Source of the DNA: Serripes groenlandicus
Taxonomy: Eukaryota; Mollusca; Bivalvia; Cardiida; Cardiidae
Direction of reading: 5' to 3'
DNA length: 64,000 nt
Assembly (NCBI GenBank): GCA_031761405.1
Contig: JASEVX010000008.1
Location: forward strand, 73,886,014-73,950,013
The translations under genes and the position numbers were made by a program. The notes below the pieces were generated by a model that ran no database searches, was not told the DNA's origin, and worked only from the letters and a program-made list of their open reading frames with translations. This document shows, in pieces, positions 34,232-45,894 of the stretch; the first letter of the stretch is position 1; every line of letters starts with the position of its first letter.

Positions 34232-35059
34232 TGAGATTTTTCCACACAAAACGGCACGAGTACTGGTTAAGTCTCCAGGAAGCAGACATCGAGTGTGAGT
34301 AATCTAAGCTTAAAGCTTGTTTCGCAATCGATGTAAAATAAATAAGTTTAAACTAAACTTGGGCGCTAAATCCCGATAATAATGTTCTATTTATCTTTTA
34401 GACTTACGGAGATAATGTTGGTGTTGCAAAATACTAGTTTCATCAATTGTTACGTTTTGGATCATGTTAGAATCGAAATAATATTATCAGCATTGTGTGT
34501 GGTCGGTTGGTAGTTCGGATGCAATTCTGCTCCTCTCAACTCATTCTATCCCGCGAAACCCTTAAGGTGTCGCCTTTCTAGTATAGAATGAGTGTAGTGG
34601 AACAGAATTATTCTATTCTGTTCTATGGAACAAATGTCTATACGGCTATTGGGACACAATGTGTTGTAAAATTCAGCGATCTGGGGACAAAGAAATCGGT
34701 GAGAACGATTTCGCTGAAATTAGTCACACTTATAGAACTCAATGCGATCTAGGTCTTGGCGTGTTCGTTATATCTGGGAAAAATCTAGTTTCAGAGATTT
34801 TTAAGGTTAAAACCCGAAAAATCGACATTTTGACTACATATTTCTGTAGATCTCGCACTAGCAAAACACGGAATCAGCAAGAGACCTGAAATTCATACTG
34901 AAACTTGTCCGAGATCCGGTGCAAACAACGGTGTGTTTAGATTTCTCATACATTCAGTTTGGATTCTTTGAGAAACCTTTAAATAGGGGTTCTTGATTTT
35001 AAAAAAATCTGTGGGCGTGACTAGGAAAGTGACGTCACGTCAGCGGTTGACGTCATAAC

Positions 35060-35139
35060 GTTACAGTGGTGCAGAGGTAGAGCGTCGGCCTCTCGTATCA
35101 AAGGTCCCTGGTTCGAGTCCCGTGATGAGCGGGTCCTTT
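35060..35139 (+). other. tRNA-like pol III cassette, copy 5
   Basis: Boxes and TTTT run as in copy 1; downstream TTTTTCAACAC instead of TTTTTCCACAC. Confidence 0.6.
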
Positions 35140-35980
35140 TGAGATTTTTCAACACAAAACGGCAGAGTACTGGTTAAGTCTCCAGGAAGCAGACATCGAG
35201 TTTGATTATTTTAAGCTTAAAGCTTGTTTCGCAATCGATGTAAAATAAATAAGTTTAAACTAAACTTTGGCGCCAAATCCCGATAATAATGTTCTATTTA
35301 TCTTTTAGACTTACGGAGATAATTTTAGTGTTGCAAAATACTAGTTTCATCAATTGTTACGTTTTGGATCATGTTAGAATCGAAATAATATATTCAGCAT
35401 TGTATGTGGTCGGTTGGTAGTTCGGATGCAATTCTGCTCCTCTCCACTCATTCTATCCGGCGAAACCCTTAAGGTGTCGCCTTCTAGTACATGAAGGTAT
35501 TATATAGAATGAGTGTAGTGGAACAGAATTATTCTATTCTGTTCTATGGAACAAATGTCTATACGGCTATTGGGACACAATGTGTTTGTAAAATTCAGCG
35601 ATCTGGGGACAAAGAAATCGTGAGAACGATTTCGCTGAAATTAGCCACACTTATAGAACTCAATGCGATCTAGGTCTGGGCGTGTTCGTTATATCTGGGA
35701 AAAATCTAGTTTCAGAGATTTTTAAGGTTAAAACCCGAAAAATCGACATTTTGACTACATATTTCTGTAGATCTCGCACTAGCAAAAAACGGAATCAGCT
35801 AGAGACCTGAAATTCATACTGAAACTTGTCCGAGATCCGGTGCAAACAACGGTGTTTTTAGATTTCTCATACATTCAGTTTGGATTCTTGGAGAAAGCTT
35901 TCAATAGGGGTTCTTGATTTTAAAAAAATCTGTGGGCGTGACTAGGAAAGTGACGTCACGTCAGCGGTTGACGTCATAAC

Positions 35981-36062
35981 GTTACAGTGGTGCAGAGGTA
36001 GAGCGTCGGCCTCTCGTATCAAAGGTCCCTGGTTCGAGTCCCGTGATGAGCGGGTCCTTTTT
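35981..36062 (+). other. tRNA-like pol III cassette, copy 6
   Basis: Has a five-T run (CCTTTTTGAG) where the other copies have four. Confidence 0.6.
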
Positions 36063-36893
36063 GAGATTTTTCCACACAAAACGGCACGAGTACTGGTTAA
36101 GTCTCCAGGAAGCAGACATCGAGTGTGAGTAATCTAAGCTTAAAGCTTGTTTCGCAATCGATGTAAAATAAATAAGTTTAAACTAAACTTGGGCGCCAAA
36201 TCCCGATAATAATGTTCTATTAATTTATCTTTTAGACTTACGGAGATAATGTTGGTGTTGCAAAATACTAGTTTCATCAATTGTTACGTTTTGGATCATG
36301 TTAGAATCGAAATAATATATTCAGCATTGTGTGTGGTCGGTTGGTAGTTCGGATGCAATTCTGCTCCTCTCCACTCATTCTATCCCGCGAAACCCTTAAG
36401 GTGTCGCCTTTCTAGTATAGAATGAGTGTAGTGGAACAGAATAATTATATTCTGTTCTATGGAACAAATGTCTATACGGCTATTGGGACACAATGTGTTG
36501 TAAAATTCAGCGATCTGGGGACAAAGAAATCGGTGAGAACGATTTCGCTGAAATTATCCACACTTATAGACCACAATGCGATCTAGGTCTGGGCGTGTTC
36601 GTTATATCTGGGATAAATCTAGTTTCAGAGATTTTTAAGGTTAAATCCCGAAAAATCGACATTTTGACTACATATTTCTGTAGATCTCGCACTAGCAAAA
36701 AACGGAATCAGTTAGAGACCTGAAATTCATACTGAAACTTGTCCGAGATCCGGTGCAAACAACGGTGTTTTTAGATTTCTCATACATTCAGTTTGGATTC
36801 TTGGAGAAAGCTTTCAATAGGGGTTCTTGATTTTAAAAAAATCTGTGGGCGTGACTAGGAAAGTGACGTCACGTCAGCAGTTGACGTCATAAC

Positions 36894-36973
36894 GTTACAG
36901 TGGTGCAGAGGTAGAGCGTCGGCCTCTCGTATCAAAGGTCCCTGGTTCGAGTCCCGTGATGAGCGGGTCCTTT
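36894..36973 (+). other. tRNA-like pol III cassette, copy 7
   Basis: Boxes unchanged; the sequence between the two CREs reads CGTCAGCAGT instead of CGTCAGCGGT. Confidence 0.6.
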
Positions 36974-37413
36974 TGAGATTTTTCAACACAAAACGGCACG
37001 AGTACTGGTTAAGTCTCCAGGAAGCAGACATCGAGTGTGATTAATTTAAGCTTAAAGCTTGTTTCGCAATCGATGTAAAATAAATAAGTTTAAACTAAAC
37101 TTTGGCGCCAAATCCCCATAATAATGTTCTATTTATCTTTTAGACTTACGGAGATAATTTTGGTGTTGCAAAATACTAGTTTCATCAATTGTTACGTTTT
37201 GGATCATGTTAGAATCGAAATAATATATTCAGCATTGTGTGTGGTCGGTTGGTAGTTCGGATGCAATTCTGCTCCTCTCCACTCATTCTATCCCGCGAAA
37301 CCCTTAAGGTGTCGCCTTTCTAGTATAGAATGAGTGTAGTGGAACAGAATTATTCTATTCTGTTCTACGGAACAAATGTCTATACGGCTATTGGGACACA
37401 ATGTGTTGTAACA

Positions 37414-37613
37414 NNNNNNNNNNNNNNNNNNNNNNNNNNNNNNNNNNNNNNNNNNNNNNNNNNNNNNNNNNNNNNNNNNNNNNNNNNNNNNNNNNNNNNN
37501 NNNNNNNNNNNNNNNNNNNNNNNNNNNNNNNNNNNNNNNNNNNNNNNNNNNNNNNNNNNNNNNNNNNNNNNNNNNNNNNNNNNNNNNNNNNNNNNNNNNN
37601 NNNNNNNNNNNNN
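37414..37613. other. assembly gap, 200 N
   Basis: Exactly 200 N, a typical placeholder of unknown true size. It interrupts a satellite unit about 84 bp after its start; the sequence after the gap is not satellite. Confidence 0.98.
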
Positions 37614-37732
37614 TGATACTGACAACTTTTGGAAGAGGAGAACTTGATTATAATTATTGAGTAATTACTCCTTTTCACAATGTTATTTTGGTATCAAAAA
37701 TTTTTTTTTTCACAAGCAGAAGACAATAATTT

Positions 37733-37805
37733 GTTGGCTCAGCGCGAAACAGTTGTAACTGATTCTAAAGTACATACAGTTACAACCCTTGCACACCAGT
37801 GCTGA
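37733..37805. repeat. short derivative of the CGAGGGCTT family
   Basis: GGCTCAGCGCGAAACAGTTG and GTTACAACCCTTGCACACC face each other across about 25 bp, so only the two ends remain. Confidence 0.6.
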
Positions 37806-37834
37806 TAACATTAAACCTTCCATCAGTTAAACAG

Positions 37835-38043
37835 CTAACCCTTTTCTACATATAGATGCGTTTTCATGCACATTGAAAACAACACGTAAAAGGAGGAATA
37901 GCTCATAATAAGCAATTTCTCCATTGACACAAAGTTTTAACTTTTTTTCAATAATTATACCGGTACTTTCCTTCTATTGGACTTTCTTCCTAGCTATTTT
38001 CAAGCTGTATGCCTGCAGATGTGTTTGTAGCAGGGAAGGGGTA
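37835..38043. mobile_element. MITE, TTAACCC family
   Basis: CTAACCCTTTTCTACATATAG at the left, GTAGCAGGGAAGGGGTAA at the right, with the usual AGCAATTTCTCC core. Confidence 0.65.
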
Positions 38044-38228
38044 ACATATTTTTGTCAATAATAGAAAATCTCGTATTGAAGGAGGAACCTATGACTAAAA
38101 GTGGAAAATATTGAGGGGCAAAGGAGAAATTGCTTGTTTTGAACATTTTCTTCTTTTGTACACTCATGTTAAAAAAAATCCGTCTGCTGCAGAGAATCAA
38201 GAAGAGTCTATATGAGGGAAAGAGTTAG
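38044..38228. repeat. TTAACCC family, partial copy abutting the previous one
   Basis: Ends in CTATATGAGGGAAAGAGTTA and contains CCGTCTGCTGCAGAG; the left terminus is missing. Confidence 0.6.
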
Positions 38229-38689
38229 GTATGTTGCTATACTATAATATATACATCAAATGCAATCATTTATGATATAGTGTGGTGTCGGATGTATTAT
38301 ATATTGCAATAAGTAATCAAAATGATTTCTATTCTTAATTGAATCACATTAAAAAAAGTAAAAAGACAAAGAAACATGTGTCGCGCACATAAGTCAGAAA
38401 GTGTTAATGTGATTAGACAGAGAGACTGAGGCAAGAAGAAGTTATCCCCAATATGTGTCACCGGGCCATGAGACACAAAATTATGTGCCTCCTCTTTTTT
38501 GCAAAAACTCTTAGGGATGGATGACCATGTGTTAAACAAAATCTCAGTAGAACTTTCACTAACTATCAACAATAAAAATTACACTTATAGATTGACATGT
38601 TTGTTGATGAAATGCTAAAATCAGAATCCCCATATTTCTTGATTAATAATCCGACCTATTTGCCAAAGATATATACTATTATGATATAC
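38229..38689. other. non-coding stretch
   Basis: A minus-strand frame of 91 codons (38297-38572) has no recognised domain and no splice sites I would defend. Confidence 0.4.
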
Positions 38690-39067
38690 CGTTAAACCTC
38701 TGTTAAAGACCAACGTGGAATAGGCAATTCCCTGTCTTAGCACAACACTTATAGTTTCCCTAGTTCAGTGTATAAGACCACCCATTTGGTACACAACTAT
38801 ATGGTCTTTTGTTCAATAATGGTCTTTACTTGCAGGGTCATTAATGCAGAAAATGAGTAATTGGGAAAACTAAAGTGGGTTCCTATAGACAGTGTATCGC
38901 TTATGCCAAGTAGGTCCTTTAGCACTTGTTTTGATGTACTCAGTTTTATGAATAAATGACCCTGCATTTAAAGACCACCTGTGAACAAAGACCAGTTTGT
39001 TGTGGTCCCATGGTTGGTCTTTATACACATGGTCAACTGGATAATTATGTACCGTCCTCAACTTTTA
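38690..39067. repeat. degenerate inverted-repeat element (GGTCTTT words)
   Basis: TGGTCTTTACTTGCAGGGTC (38819) is inverted as GACCCTGCATTTAAAGACCA (38958). Further AAAGACCA/TGGTCTTT words occur at 38706, 38801, 38988 and 39014. Confidence 0.55.
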
Positions 39068-40545
39068 AAACAAGAGGCCATGACGGCCTGGAATCGCTCA
39101 CCTGAGAATGGGCTATTTAAGACATATCTCTTTCAGTGCCAATGGCAATATCATCAAGACATACTTCTGACCAAAAATTCAAGCTGCTCATTGTCAACAA
39201 GATATTCATTAAATTTTGGCTTGTGACCTAGTTTTTGACCCGGACATGACCCTATTCGAACTTGACCTAGATAACACTAAGGCAAATTTTCCGACATAGT
39301 TTCGGCATGCTCAAGCAAATATGTAGCTTCTCAGAGTGTTAACAAGATTTTCCTTAAATTTGGCCTTAGAAGTGACCTAGTTTTAACAGACCCATATTCC
39401 GAACATGGCCTAGATATCACTCAAACAATTATTCTGACAAGTTTCAACATGCTCAAGTTTAAATGTGGCCTTCAAGGAGTGTTACAATATTTTCTCAATT
39501 TGGCCCTAGGACCTATAGTTTTTGACCCGACATGACCTATATTCGAACTTTGGCCTAGATATCATCAAAAAATGGCGCTTCACAGTGTTAACAAGATTTT
39601 CATTAATTTGGCCTAGGTGACCTAGTTTTGACCCGACATGACCTATATTCAATTTTGGCCTAGATATCATCAAAAATGCGGCTTCAACAGTGTTAACAAG
39701 GATTTCATTAAATTTAGCCTAGTGACCTAGTTTTGACCCAACATGACCCATATTCGAACTTGGCTTAGATATCATCAAGACAAACCTTCTGACAAAGTTT
39801 CACATGCTCAAGTTTAAAATTTTGGCTTCCAAGATTGTTAACAAATTTCCTTCAATTTGGTCTAGTGACCCTAGTTTTTGACCCGACATGACCTATATTC
39901 GAGTTGGCCTAGATATCATCAAGACAAACATTCTACAAAGTTTTCAACTGCTCAAAACAAAATGCGCTTCAAGAGTGTTAACAAGATTTTCATTAAATTT
40001 GTCCTAGTTGACCTAAGTTTTTGACTTGACATGGTCCATATTCGAATTTGGCCTAGATATCATCAAGACAAACTTTCTGACTAGTTTCAATATGCTCAAG
40101 TTTAAAATGTGGCTTCCAGAGTGTTACAAGATTTTACATCAATTTGGCTAGTGACCTAGTTTTTGACCCGACAGACCTATATTCGAACTTGGCCTAGATA
40201 TCATCAAGACAAACTTCAGACAAAGATTTTCAACATGCCAAGTTTAAATGTGGCTTCCTCAGAGTGTTAACAAGATTTACTTCAATTTGAGCCTATTGAC
40301 CTGGTAATTTTGACCCGACAGGACCTATATTCGAACTTGGCCTAGATATCACTAAGACAAACATTGTGACAAAGTTTCAACATGCTGAATCCAAAAATAT
40401 GGCTTCCAGAGTGTTAACAATATTTTCATTAAATCGGCCTAGTGACCTAGTTTTTGACCTGACATGAACCAGTTTCGAACAGACGACGGACAAAAGGCGA
40501 TCACAATAACTCATCTTGAGCACTTTGTGCTCTGGTGAGCAAAAA
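39068..40545 (-). mobile_element. pearl-like element with tandem core, reverse orientation
   Basis: The plus-strand left end is AACAAGAGGCCATGACGGCC then TGGAATCGCTCACCTGAG; the right end is AACTCATCTTGAGCACTTTG then TGCTCTGGTGAGC. The ends carry palindromes (GGCCATGACGGCC; GAGCACTTTGTGCTC), and GCTCACC is inverted as GGTGAGC. Between them about eight degenerate units of about 170-180 bp recur (GACCTAGTTTTTGACCCGAC; CATATTCGAACTTGGCC; AGATATCATCAAGACAAAC; GTGTTAACAAGATTT). Many single-base losses in A or T runs suggest decay or poor consensus. Confidence 0.75.
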
Positions 40546-41055
40546 ATCTAGGGAAAAGGATTATTACTTTTTTTTGAGCACTTCCTCTTGTTTCCCCCAA
40601 TGTTCATAAAATGTTGTCTGTACCGAGTAAAGAATAAAAGTGACATCAATCTATTAGATCGTAAAGAAACCTTTGACAGTTTTAAGATTCTTCTCAAGAA
40701 AAACCTAAAATGTTCAATAGGAACGCATGTGTTGCATTCCAATACGTCACTTTATGCTTCTTTTTAACATGTGAGAACGAGCCTTGAAAGAAAATGTAAT
40801 GTAATTGTACCGAACACATGCTCTGATTGAGCATAAGCTTTAAGCCCATTTGAAAGAATAATCTGACAGGTGCAGATTATTTAAGACACAGTTTAGATTC
40901 AGGGGAGTCCGGGACCGATACCCTAAATCTCTCAGAAAAGACTGCTTGGTTTGAGTAATGTACTCATTGTATAAGCAGGGATACATGCGAGGCTTTATTC
41001 CGGAAAAGACAGTACTTGAATATTTGGAGCCCCTAAAAAGTATCCAGTAATTTTC
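40546..41055. other. non-coding stretch
   Basis: No gene recognised; the 64-codon minus-strand frame at 40548-40742 has no motif. Confidence 0.4.
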
Positions 41056-41137
41056 AGAACCCAGACAAGGATTTGAACCCTGGACCCCTGGATACTCCTG
41101 ACATATTAGAGCATGGTACCACTAGACCATTGACCTC
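41056..41137 (-). repeat. tRNA-like sequence
   Basis: On the minus strand TGGTCTAGTGGTACCATGC (A box, Glu/Asp-like) and GGGTTCAAATCC (B box) lie 34 bp apart. It sits directly against the MITE at 41138. A tRNA pseudogene or SINE head is more likely than a working tRNA because the acceptor ends do not pair convincingly. Confidence 0.45.
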
Positions 41138-41356
41138 TTAACCCTTCCCACCTGCAGACGCATTTTGACGCAATAGCAGCACACGGACTTTTGAAAACAT
41201 TGTCGCCTGAAGCTCATGATGAGCAATTCTCCTTTGGCCCAATGGTTTCAGTTTTATTCACAATTGAGATTTCTTTGATGGGTCGTTTTCAGGTTTTTGT
41301 CACTATGTTTTCAAAGTCGTCTGCTGCAGAATTGTTGTGTATGTGGAAGGGGTTAA
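41138..41356. mobile_element. MITE, TTAACCC family
   Basis: TTAACCCTTCCCACCTGCAG at the left, TGTATGTGGAAGGGGTTAA at the right. Confidence 0.75.
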
Positions 41357-41424
41357 AAGAAATAATTTTATTTGTCTCAATTGTTATCCATGTTATAAAA
41401 AGGATTAAATATTAGTCAATTATA

Positions 41425-41724
41425 TTAACCTTTTCCCTACATACAGCAAACCTGTAGCAGACAACTTAAAAGCATACAGGCAAAAGACATGAAAAATCTC
41501 TATAATGAAATCTAATTATTGAAGATTGTGAGAAATTTGTGGCAAAAACTTGAAAAATCTGAATAAATGAAAAGTTTAATTATATGGAATAAGGTTGAAA
41601 ACATTGTTACTTAATGGAGAATTTATTCATAATAAGCAATCTCCACTTTTACCACAATTATTTCAAAAGTCGTCTGCTGCTGATGTAGCCAGAATGCATC
41701 TACATGAGGGAGTGTAAAGGGTTG
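41425..41724. mobile_element. MITE, TTAACCC family, with extra internal sequence
   Basis: TTAACCTTTTCCCTACATAC at the left, CATGAGGGAGTGTAAAGGGTT at the right; about 70 bp longer than usual because an inner segment is partly duplicated. Confidence 0.65.
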
Positions 41725-41943
41725 TGTAAAGATTTGCGAGGATAATAAATCTTGAATGCATGTAATTGTTAGTAAGATCTCAGAAATCAATTGAAGGAAT
41801 AAACAGACACCAATGGTCAAGGTCAAAATGGGGTCACAGGAAATATAAGGGTCTATCTGTTGTCTTGTCATGATGTAGGTATTGTTAGTACGGTGCTGGA
41901 AAGTGAAATTAATTCAACCTGTGTAATGGGTAAAAAGGTTTTT

Positions 41944-42178
41944 TTAACCCTCAAATTCCCTGTCATCCAGACCTTTTCTGATGCCTCTGCATCAGACGCT
42001 TTTTGAAAACATAGTGACAAAGAAGAAATGGCTCAAACGAGGAATTTATCCTTTTTCCACAATTGTTTCCACTTTTAGTCATAGGTTATCCATTCAATTA
42101 TAGAGATTTTTATATTGTTTTGATAATCATGTTGAAAGTCGTCTAGCTGCAGAATTGTCGTATGAGGGAAAGGGGTAG
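41944..42178. mobile_element. MITE, TTAACCC family
   Basis: Left TTAACCCTCAAATTCCCTG, right TCGTATGAGGGAAAGGGGTA; core TCATAGGTTATCCATTCAAT. Confidence 0.75.
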
Positions 42179-42598
42179 TAATTTCGGACCAATCATACAA
42201 AAAAGGATCCTTAGAGGCATAATTCATTCAATCTTTTTATTGAAGCAATAAATCCACAGCAATCATGATGGTAAACAGAACTAGCATTAAATGTAGACAA
42301 ATGCATCCAGGCCGACATAATGATACAGATCAAGGTCATGACATGTGATTTATATTGCTAAAGTTGGTCGTTACACACAAAATCTAACCTTCAGGTCTTG
42401 GTAACCCCATGATCAGCTTGCTCCTTGGCAAAGTCTGATTCAGATCTAACAATTCAAATCAATAAATGCATCCTGACGTATATGATGAATGATTTATGAC
42501 CTAACATATTTGCATTTGATTGTACATGTAAATTGCACATCATTTAAAAAACTATGATATCCAAACTTATTGCTATTTAATCAAAATAGCCAGTTATT
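42179..42598. other. non-coding stretch
   Basis: No gene, tRNA-like box or inverted ends seen. Confidence 0.4.
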
Positions 42599-43495
42599 TA
42601 ACAAGAGGGCCATGAGGCCTGGATCCCTCACCTGAGAATGGGCTATTTAATGACATAACTCTCTCACTGCTCAAGCAAACATGTGGCTTCCAGAGTGTAA
42701 CAAGATTTCCATTAAATTGGTCTAGTGACCTAGTTTTTGACCTGACATGACTCATATTCAAACTTGGCCCTAGCTATTACTTAGACAAATATTCTGACAA
42801 AGTTTCAACATGCTCAAGCCAAGAAATGTGGTTCTAGAGTTGTAAACAAGATTTTCCTTAAATTTGGCTAGTGACCTAGTTTTTGACCAGACATGACCCA
42901 TGATTTTTGAACTTGGCCTAGATATCATCAAGACAAACTTTCTGATAAAGTTTCAACATGCTCATGTTTTAAAATGTGGCTTCCAGGGTGTTAACAAGAT
43001 TTTCCTCAATTGACTAGTGACCTAAGTTTTTGACCAACATGACCTATATTCGAACCTTGCCTAGATATCACTATGAAAACATTCTGACAAAAGTTTTCAA
43101 CATGCTCCAGAAAATAGCTGGCTTCTAGAGTGTTAACAAGATTTTTTTTTCAATTTGGCCTAGTGACCTAGTTTTTGACCCAACATGACATTTTTCGGAC
43201 TTGCCTATATACCACTAAGATGAACATTATGACAAAGTTTCAACATGCTCAAGCCAAAAATACTTGTTAACAAGATTTTCCTCAATATGGCCTAGTGACC
43301 TAGTTTTTGACCCGACATGACCCAAGTTTCGAACTTGGCCTAGAGTTGATCGAGGATATATGTTCTGATAAACTTTTATAAAGATTGGATGCAATATGTT
43401 GCCTCCAGTGTAGTAACAAAGCAAATGTTTACGACGAACGACGAACGACAGACGACGGACAAAAGGCGATCACAATAACTCACCGTGAGCTAAAA
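42599..43495 (-). mobile_element. pearl-like element with tandem core, reverse orientation
   Basis: Left AACAAGAGGGCCATGAGGCC then CCTCACCTGAG; right GACGGACAAAAGGCGATCAC then AATAACTCACCGTGAGC. The core has about five units of the same kind as at 39068. Just inside the right end is an ACGACGAACGACAGACGACG run. Confidence 0.75.
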
Positions 43496-43547
43496 TACTA
43501 TGAAGATCCCAACTATATTTGCAATTTGATCATAATTGTCATATATT

Positions 43548-44145
43548 TAACAAGAGAGCCATGATATCCTGGAATGCTCACCTGAATAATGAAAATGTGA
43601 TATGCTATACCAACCACTATAACACTTTTTCACCAATCACAATTGCTTTAAGTTACATCTCTTAGAGGGTCACCCAAGGAATATATTTCTTCAAATATTT
43701 GGAAATTGGCCAGATACTCGGAGGACGAGGATTATTCTAGTTACTAGTTACCATAGCCAATCAAAATAGCAGGAGACCCCGGCCCATGAGGACCATAGTT
43801 TTTCAGCCCAATCAACATGGCTTAGGGCATTAATTATTAGGTCACAAAAGGAACATTTTCTCAAAATTATTTGAAATCGGGCAAGATACTTTCGAAAGAA
43901 GAAGAGTTTTTTCTTTAGGCAATAAAGGGGAAAACAGGCCCACCCCTTGGCGACTTCTTTATTTTAGAGACCAATCACATGCTTGAAGAGCTCTGACAGA
44001 GGGCCACCCAAGGAACATTCACAAAATTATTTGTTTGAGAGAAGTTTTTTCTTTCAGTGGCGAAGGAATGCCATGAAAACCAGATGTTAAAGACAACGGA
44101 CAACAGACAAAGGCCAATCACAATCACTGACATTGAGCACATATT
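43548..44145 (-). mobile_element. pearl-like element, different core
   Basis: Left AACAAGAGAGCCATGATATC then GCTCACCTGAAT; right end near CCAATCACAATCACTGACAT. The core (AGAGGGTCACCCAAGGAA; TATTTGGAAATTGGCCAGAT) matches the units at 55814 and 58281, not those at 39068. Confidence 0.65.
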
Positions 44146-44289
44146 TGACATTATTCTGATCGTAACTGCAAATTATTTAGATAACTATGAAGATAGTACA
44201 ATTCTAATCAGCAGTTTTATCAAGAAATTATAATGGATTACACCTTGAAAAACTCATTGATGAATAATTGTAGACAAGCAATAGGAGTT

Positions 44290-45165
44290 TCAAGGTCAGA
44301 AGTATAACAGCATCTATAGGAAATATGGCCTTGATAAGTTTTATTTCTTTACATTGGGTCAGAGGTCAAGGCCCAGGTCACTGACCCATAGAGTATTAAG
44401 TATGCATCTTCCAACTAAATTTGGCATCTCAAGGTGAGATATGGTCTGGCATGCTCTTTAAATTGGTACATAGGTCAAGGTCAATGTCATTGGGACCCAG
44501 TTATGGTAATATACATATTCACTGCCCAAGATGCATCTTAAGACATAATTTGGTAACTCCAGGTGTGATAAACTAGGAGATATGTTTATGACGATATTTT
44601 TCTTTAAATAGGTTCAAAGCTGAGTTAGCCCAAGGTTTTGTAGAATGACACTTTTTTTCCCCCAAGCTGCATCTTATATCAAATTTGGTGACTCCAGGTG
44701 TGATAACATAGGAGATATCTTTAAGTAAGGTCAAGGTACAAGGTCACAGTGACAGCAATTTTAATACACTACCCACGTCTTCCCAAGATGCATGTGCATA
44801 CCGAGGCTTGGCATGAAGTGGTTGTAACTAAAATTTGTATTTTTTACCAAGGTTATCACTTCGCCATAAAGTCTTTATAAGCGTTAAATAATTTTTCTTG
44901 GTAAACAATGGAAATTAAGGTGCAATTGCTCGTTCTGACAATGGCACCTAAATTTGAATTGTTTACAAAATGGCCCCTAAACTAGGGGTTTCAAAATAGG
45001 TTTTAGTTACAACCGTTTCACACCAAGCCCTCTATACCATATTTGGTAACTCTAAGTAAAATGATGTAGGAGATATGGCTAGGACAAGGCTGGGAATGAC
45101 CTATCTTTAAATGGGGTTAAAGGTCAAGATCAAAGTCACATGACCCAATTTTGCTATGCGACAGC
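44290..45165 (+). repeat. degenerate tandem repeat, about 150-180 bp, interrupted by a MITE
   Basis: Phrases CAAGATGCATCTTA, TTTGGTAACTCCAGGTGTGA and GGTCAAGGTC recur four to five times. The last unit is split by the MITE at 44801-45033. Confidence 0.6.
44801..45033. mobile_element. MITE, CGAGGGCTT family, nested insertion
   Basis: CCGAGGCTTGGCATGAAG to CACACCAAGCCCTCT, inverted ends. Flanking ATA on both sides may be a short duplication. Host sequence resumes as TACCATATTTGGTAACTC, continuing the broken unit. Confidence 0.8.
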
Positions 45166-45894
45166 AAGAGGCATATTTAGTTTCATAACAAAAATTACTC
45201 TTTTTTTTTTCACTAAGAATGATTTTATCTCAATGGAACAAAAACCAACATCTATTAGAAACATAAAGCTTCATGGCGCAATTGCAGAAGTAACATTGTC
45301 ACAAAAGGAGTAATTGCCTCATTTATGACTATTCACTAATTATAATAAGTTCATTTTGGAGATTTTCCATATGTTTATGTTGAGGTTGTTTTTCAAAGTA
45401 GTAAGCTGAAGATTTGGTGTATGTGGATTATGGACATTTCATTTAAACAGCTGATTTTAAAAGCATTGTTGAAATTGAAAATATTCTCATTTTCCTACAA
45501 TGTTTAAGCAAACAATTCACTTTTATCTGTCATTAGAATTTTAGTATAGTCCCCTTTAAAATATTTTTGAATAAAAAAAATTATCAAAAGTTTATGATTT
45601 GAAATATTGTGCAACAATGTCCTCCTGCAAATGTGTCAGAGGGTGTCTATCAGGCAAGGGGGCTGAGGACCCTTTTATTGTTTGATTGGGCCCTGATAAA
45701 CATAAAGGGATATAGATGTAAAAGCTAGAAAACCACATAAAACCCTATTTGGCAGCAGTCAGTTTGCTAATAAAATACCTTGTCACAATACGGTACAGGA
45801 ACCCGATTTTTTGAGGTTCTTGCTTTGTTTTAGAATTTTTACTTTGTGAATTTATTTGCTCCCTTCATCTCTGAAACAGGTACACAGACATCAA
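45166..45894. other. AT-rich non-coding stretch with worn TTAACCC-family pieces
   Basis: Words such as GGAGATTTTCCATATGTTTA and ATTGTCACAAAAGGAG suggest an old copy around 45275-45430. No gene. Confidence 0.4.

Larger units (their letters stand above)
30174..37413 (+). repeat. tandem satellite array, about 0.74-0.92 kb units, nine unit starts
   Basis: The unit start ATAGAATGAGTGTAGTGGAA recurs, with its ATG at 30178, 30917, 31839, 32933, 33668, 34588, 35509, 36422 and 37330, so intervals are 739, 922, 1094, 735, 920, 921, 913 and 908 bp. The common full unit is about 910-920 bp. Within it, in order: a hairpin GAACAGAAT/ATTCTGTTC, an AT-rich middle, two TGACGTCA palindromes, a tRNA-like cassette, and CACTCATTCTAT, which is the inverse of the next unit's ATAGAATGAGTG across a 33-bp spacer. 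The first unit lacks about 180 bp of the middle, the third carries an insertion, and the fourth lacks the tRNA-like part. The array runs into the N gap, so its true length is unknown. Confidence 0.95.

Noticed and set aside
30178..36723. Repeated open frames starting MSVVEQNYSILFYGT or MCCKIQRF in the satellite
   Set aside because: They recur only because the unit recurs; lengths differ from unit to unit through frame changes and stops, and no domain is recognisable.
30482..36973. Functional tRNA genes in the satellite
   Set aside because: A and B boxes are good, but acceptor and anticodon stems do not pair and no anticodon loop can be placed; described as tRNA-like only.
37330..37678. Open frames across the N gap
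   Set aside because: They consist mostly of undefined residues.
38297..38572. 91-codon minus-strand frame as a terminal exon of the zinc-finger gene
   Set aside because: It lacks the expected CxxCG motifs of the ZC2HC1A C-terminus and has no matching splice phase.
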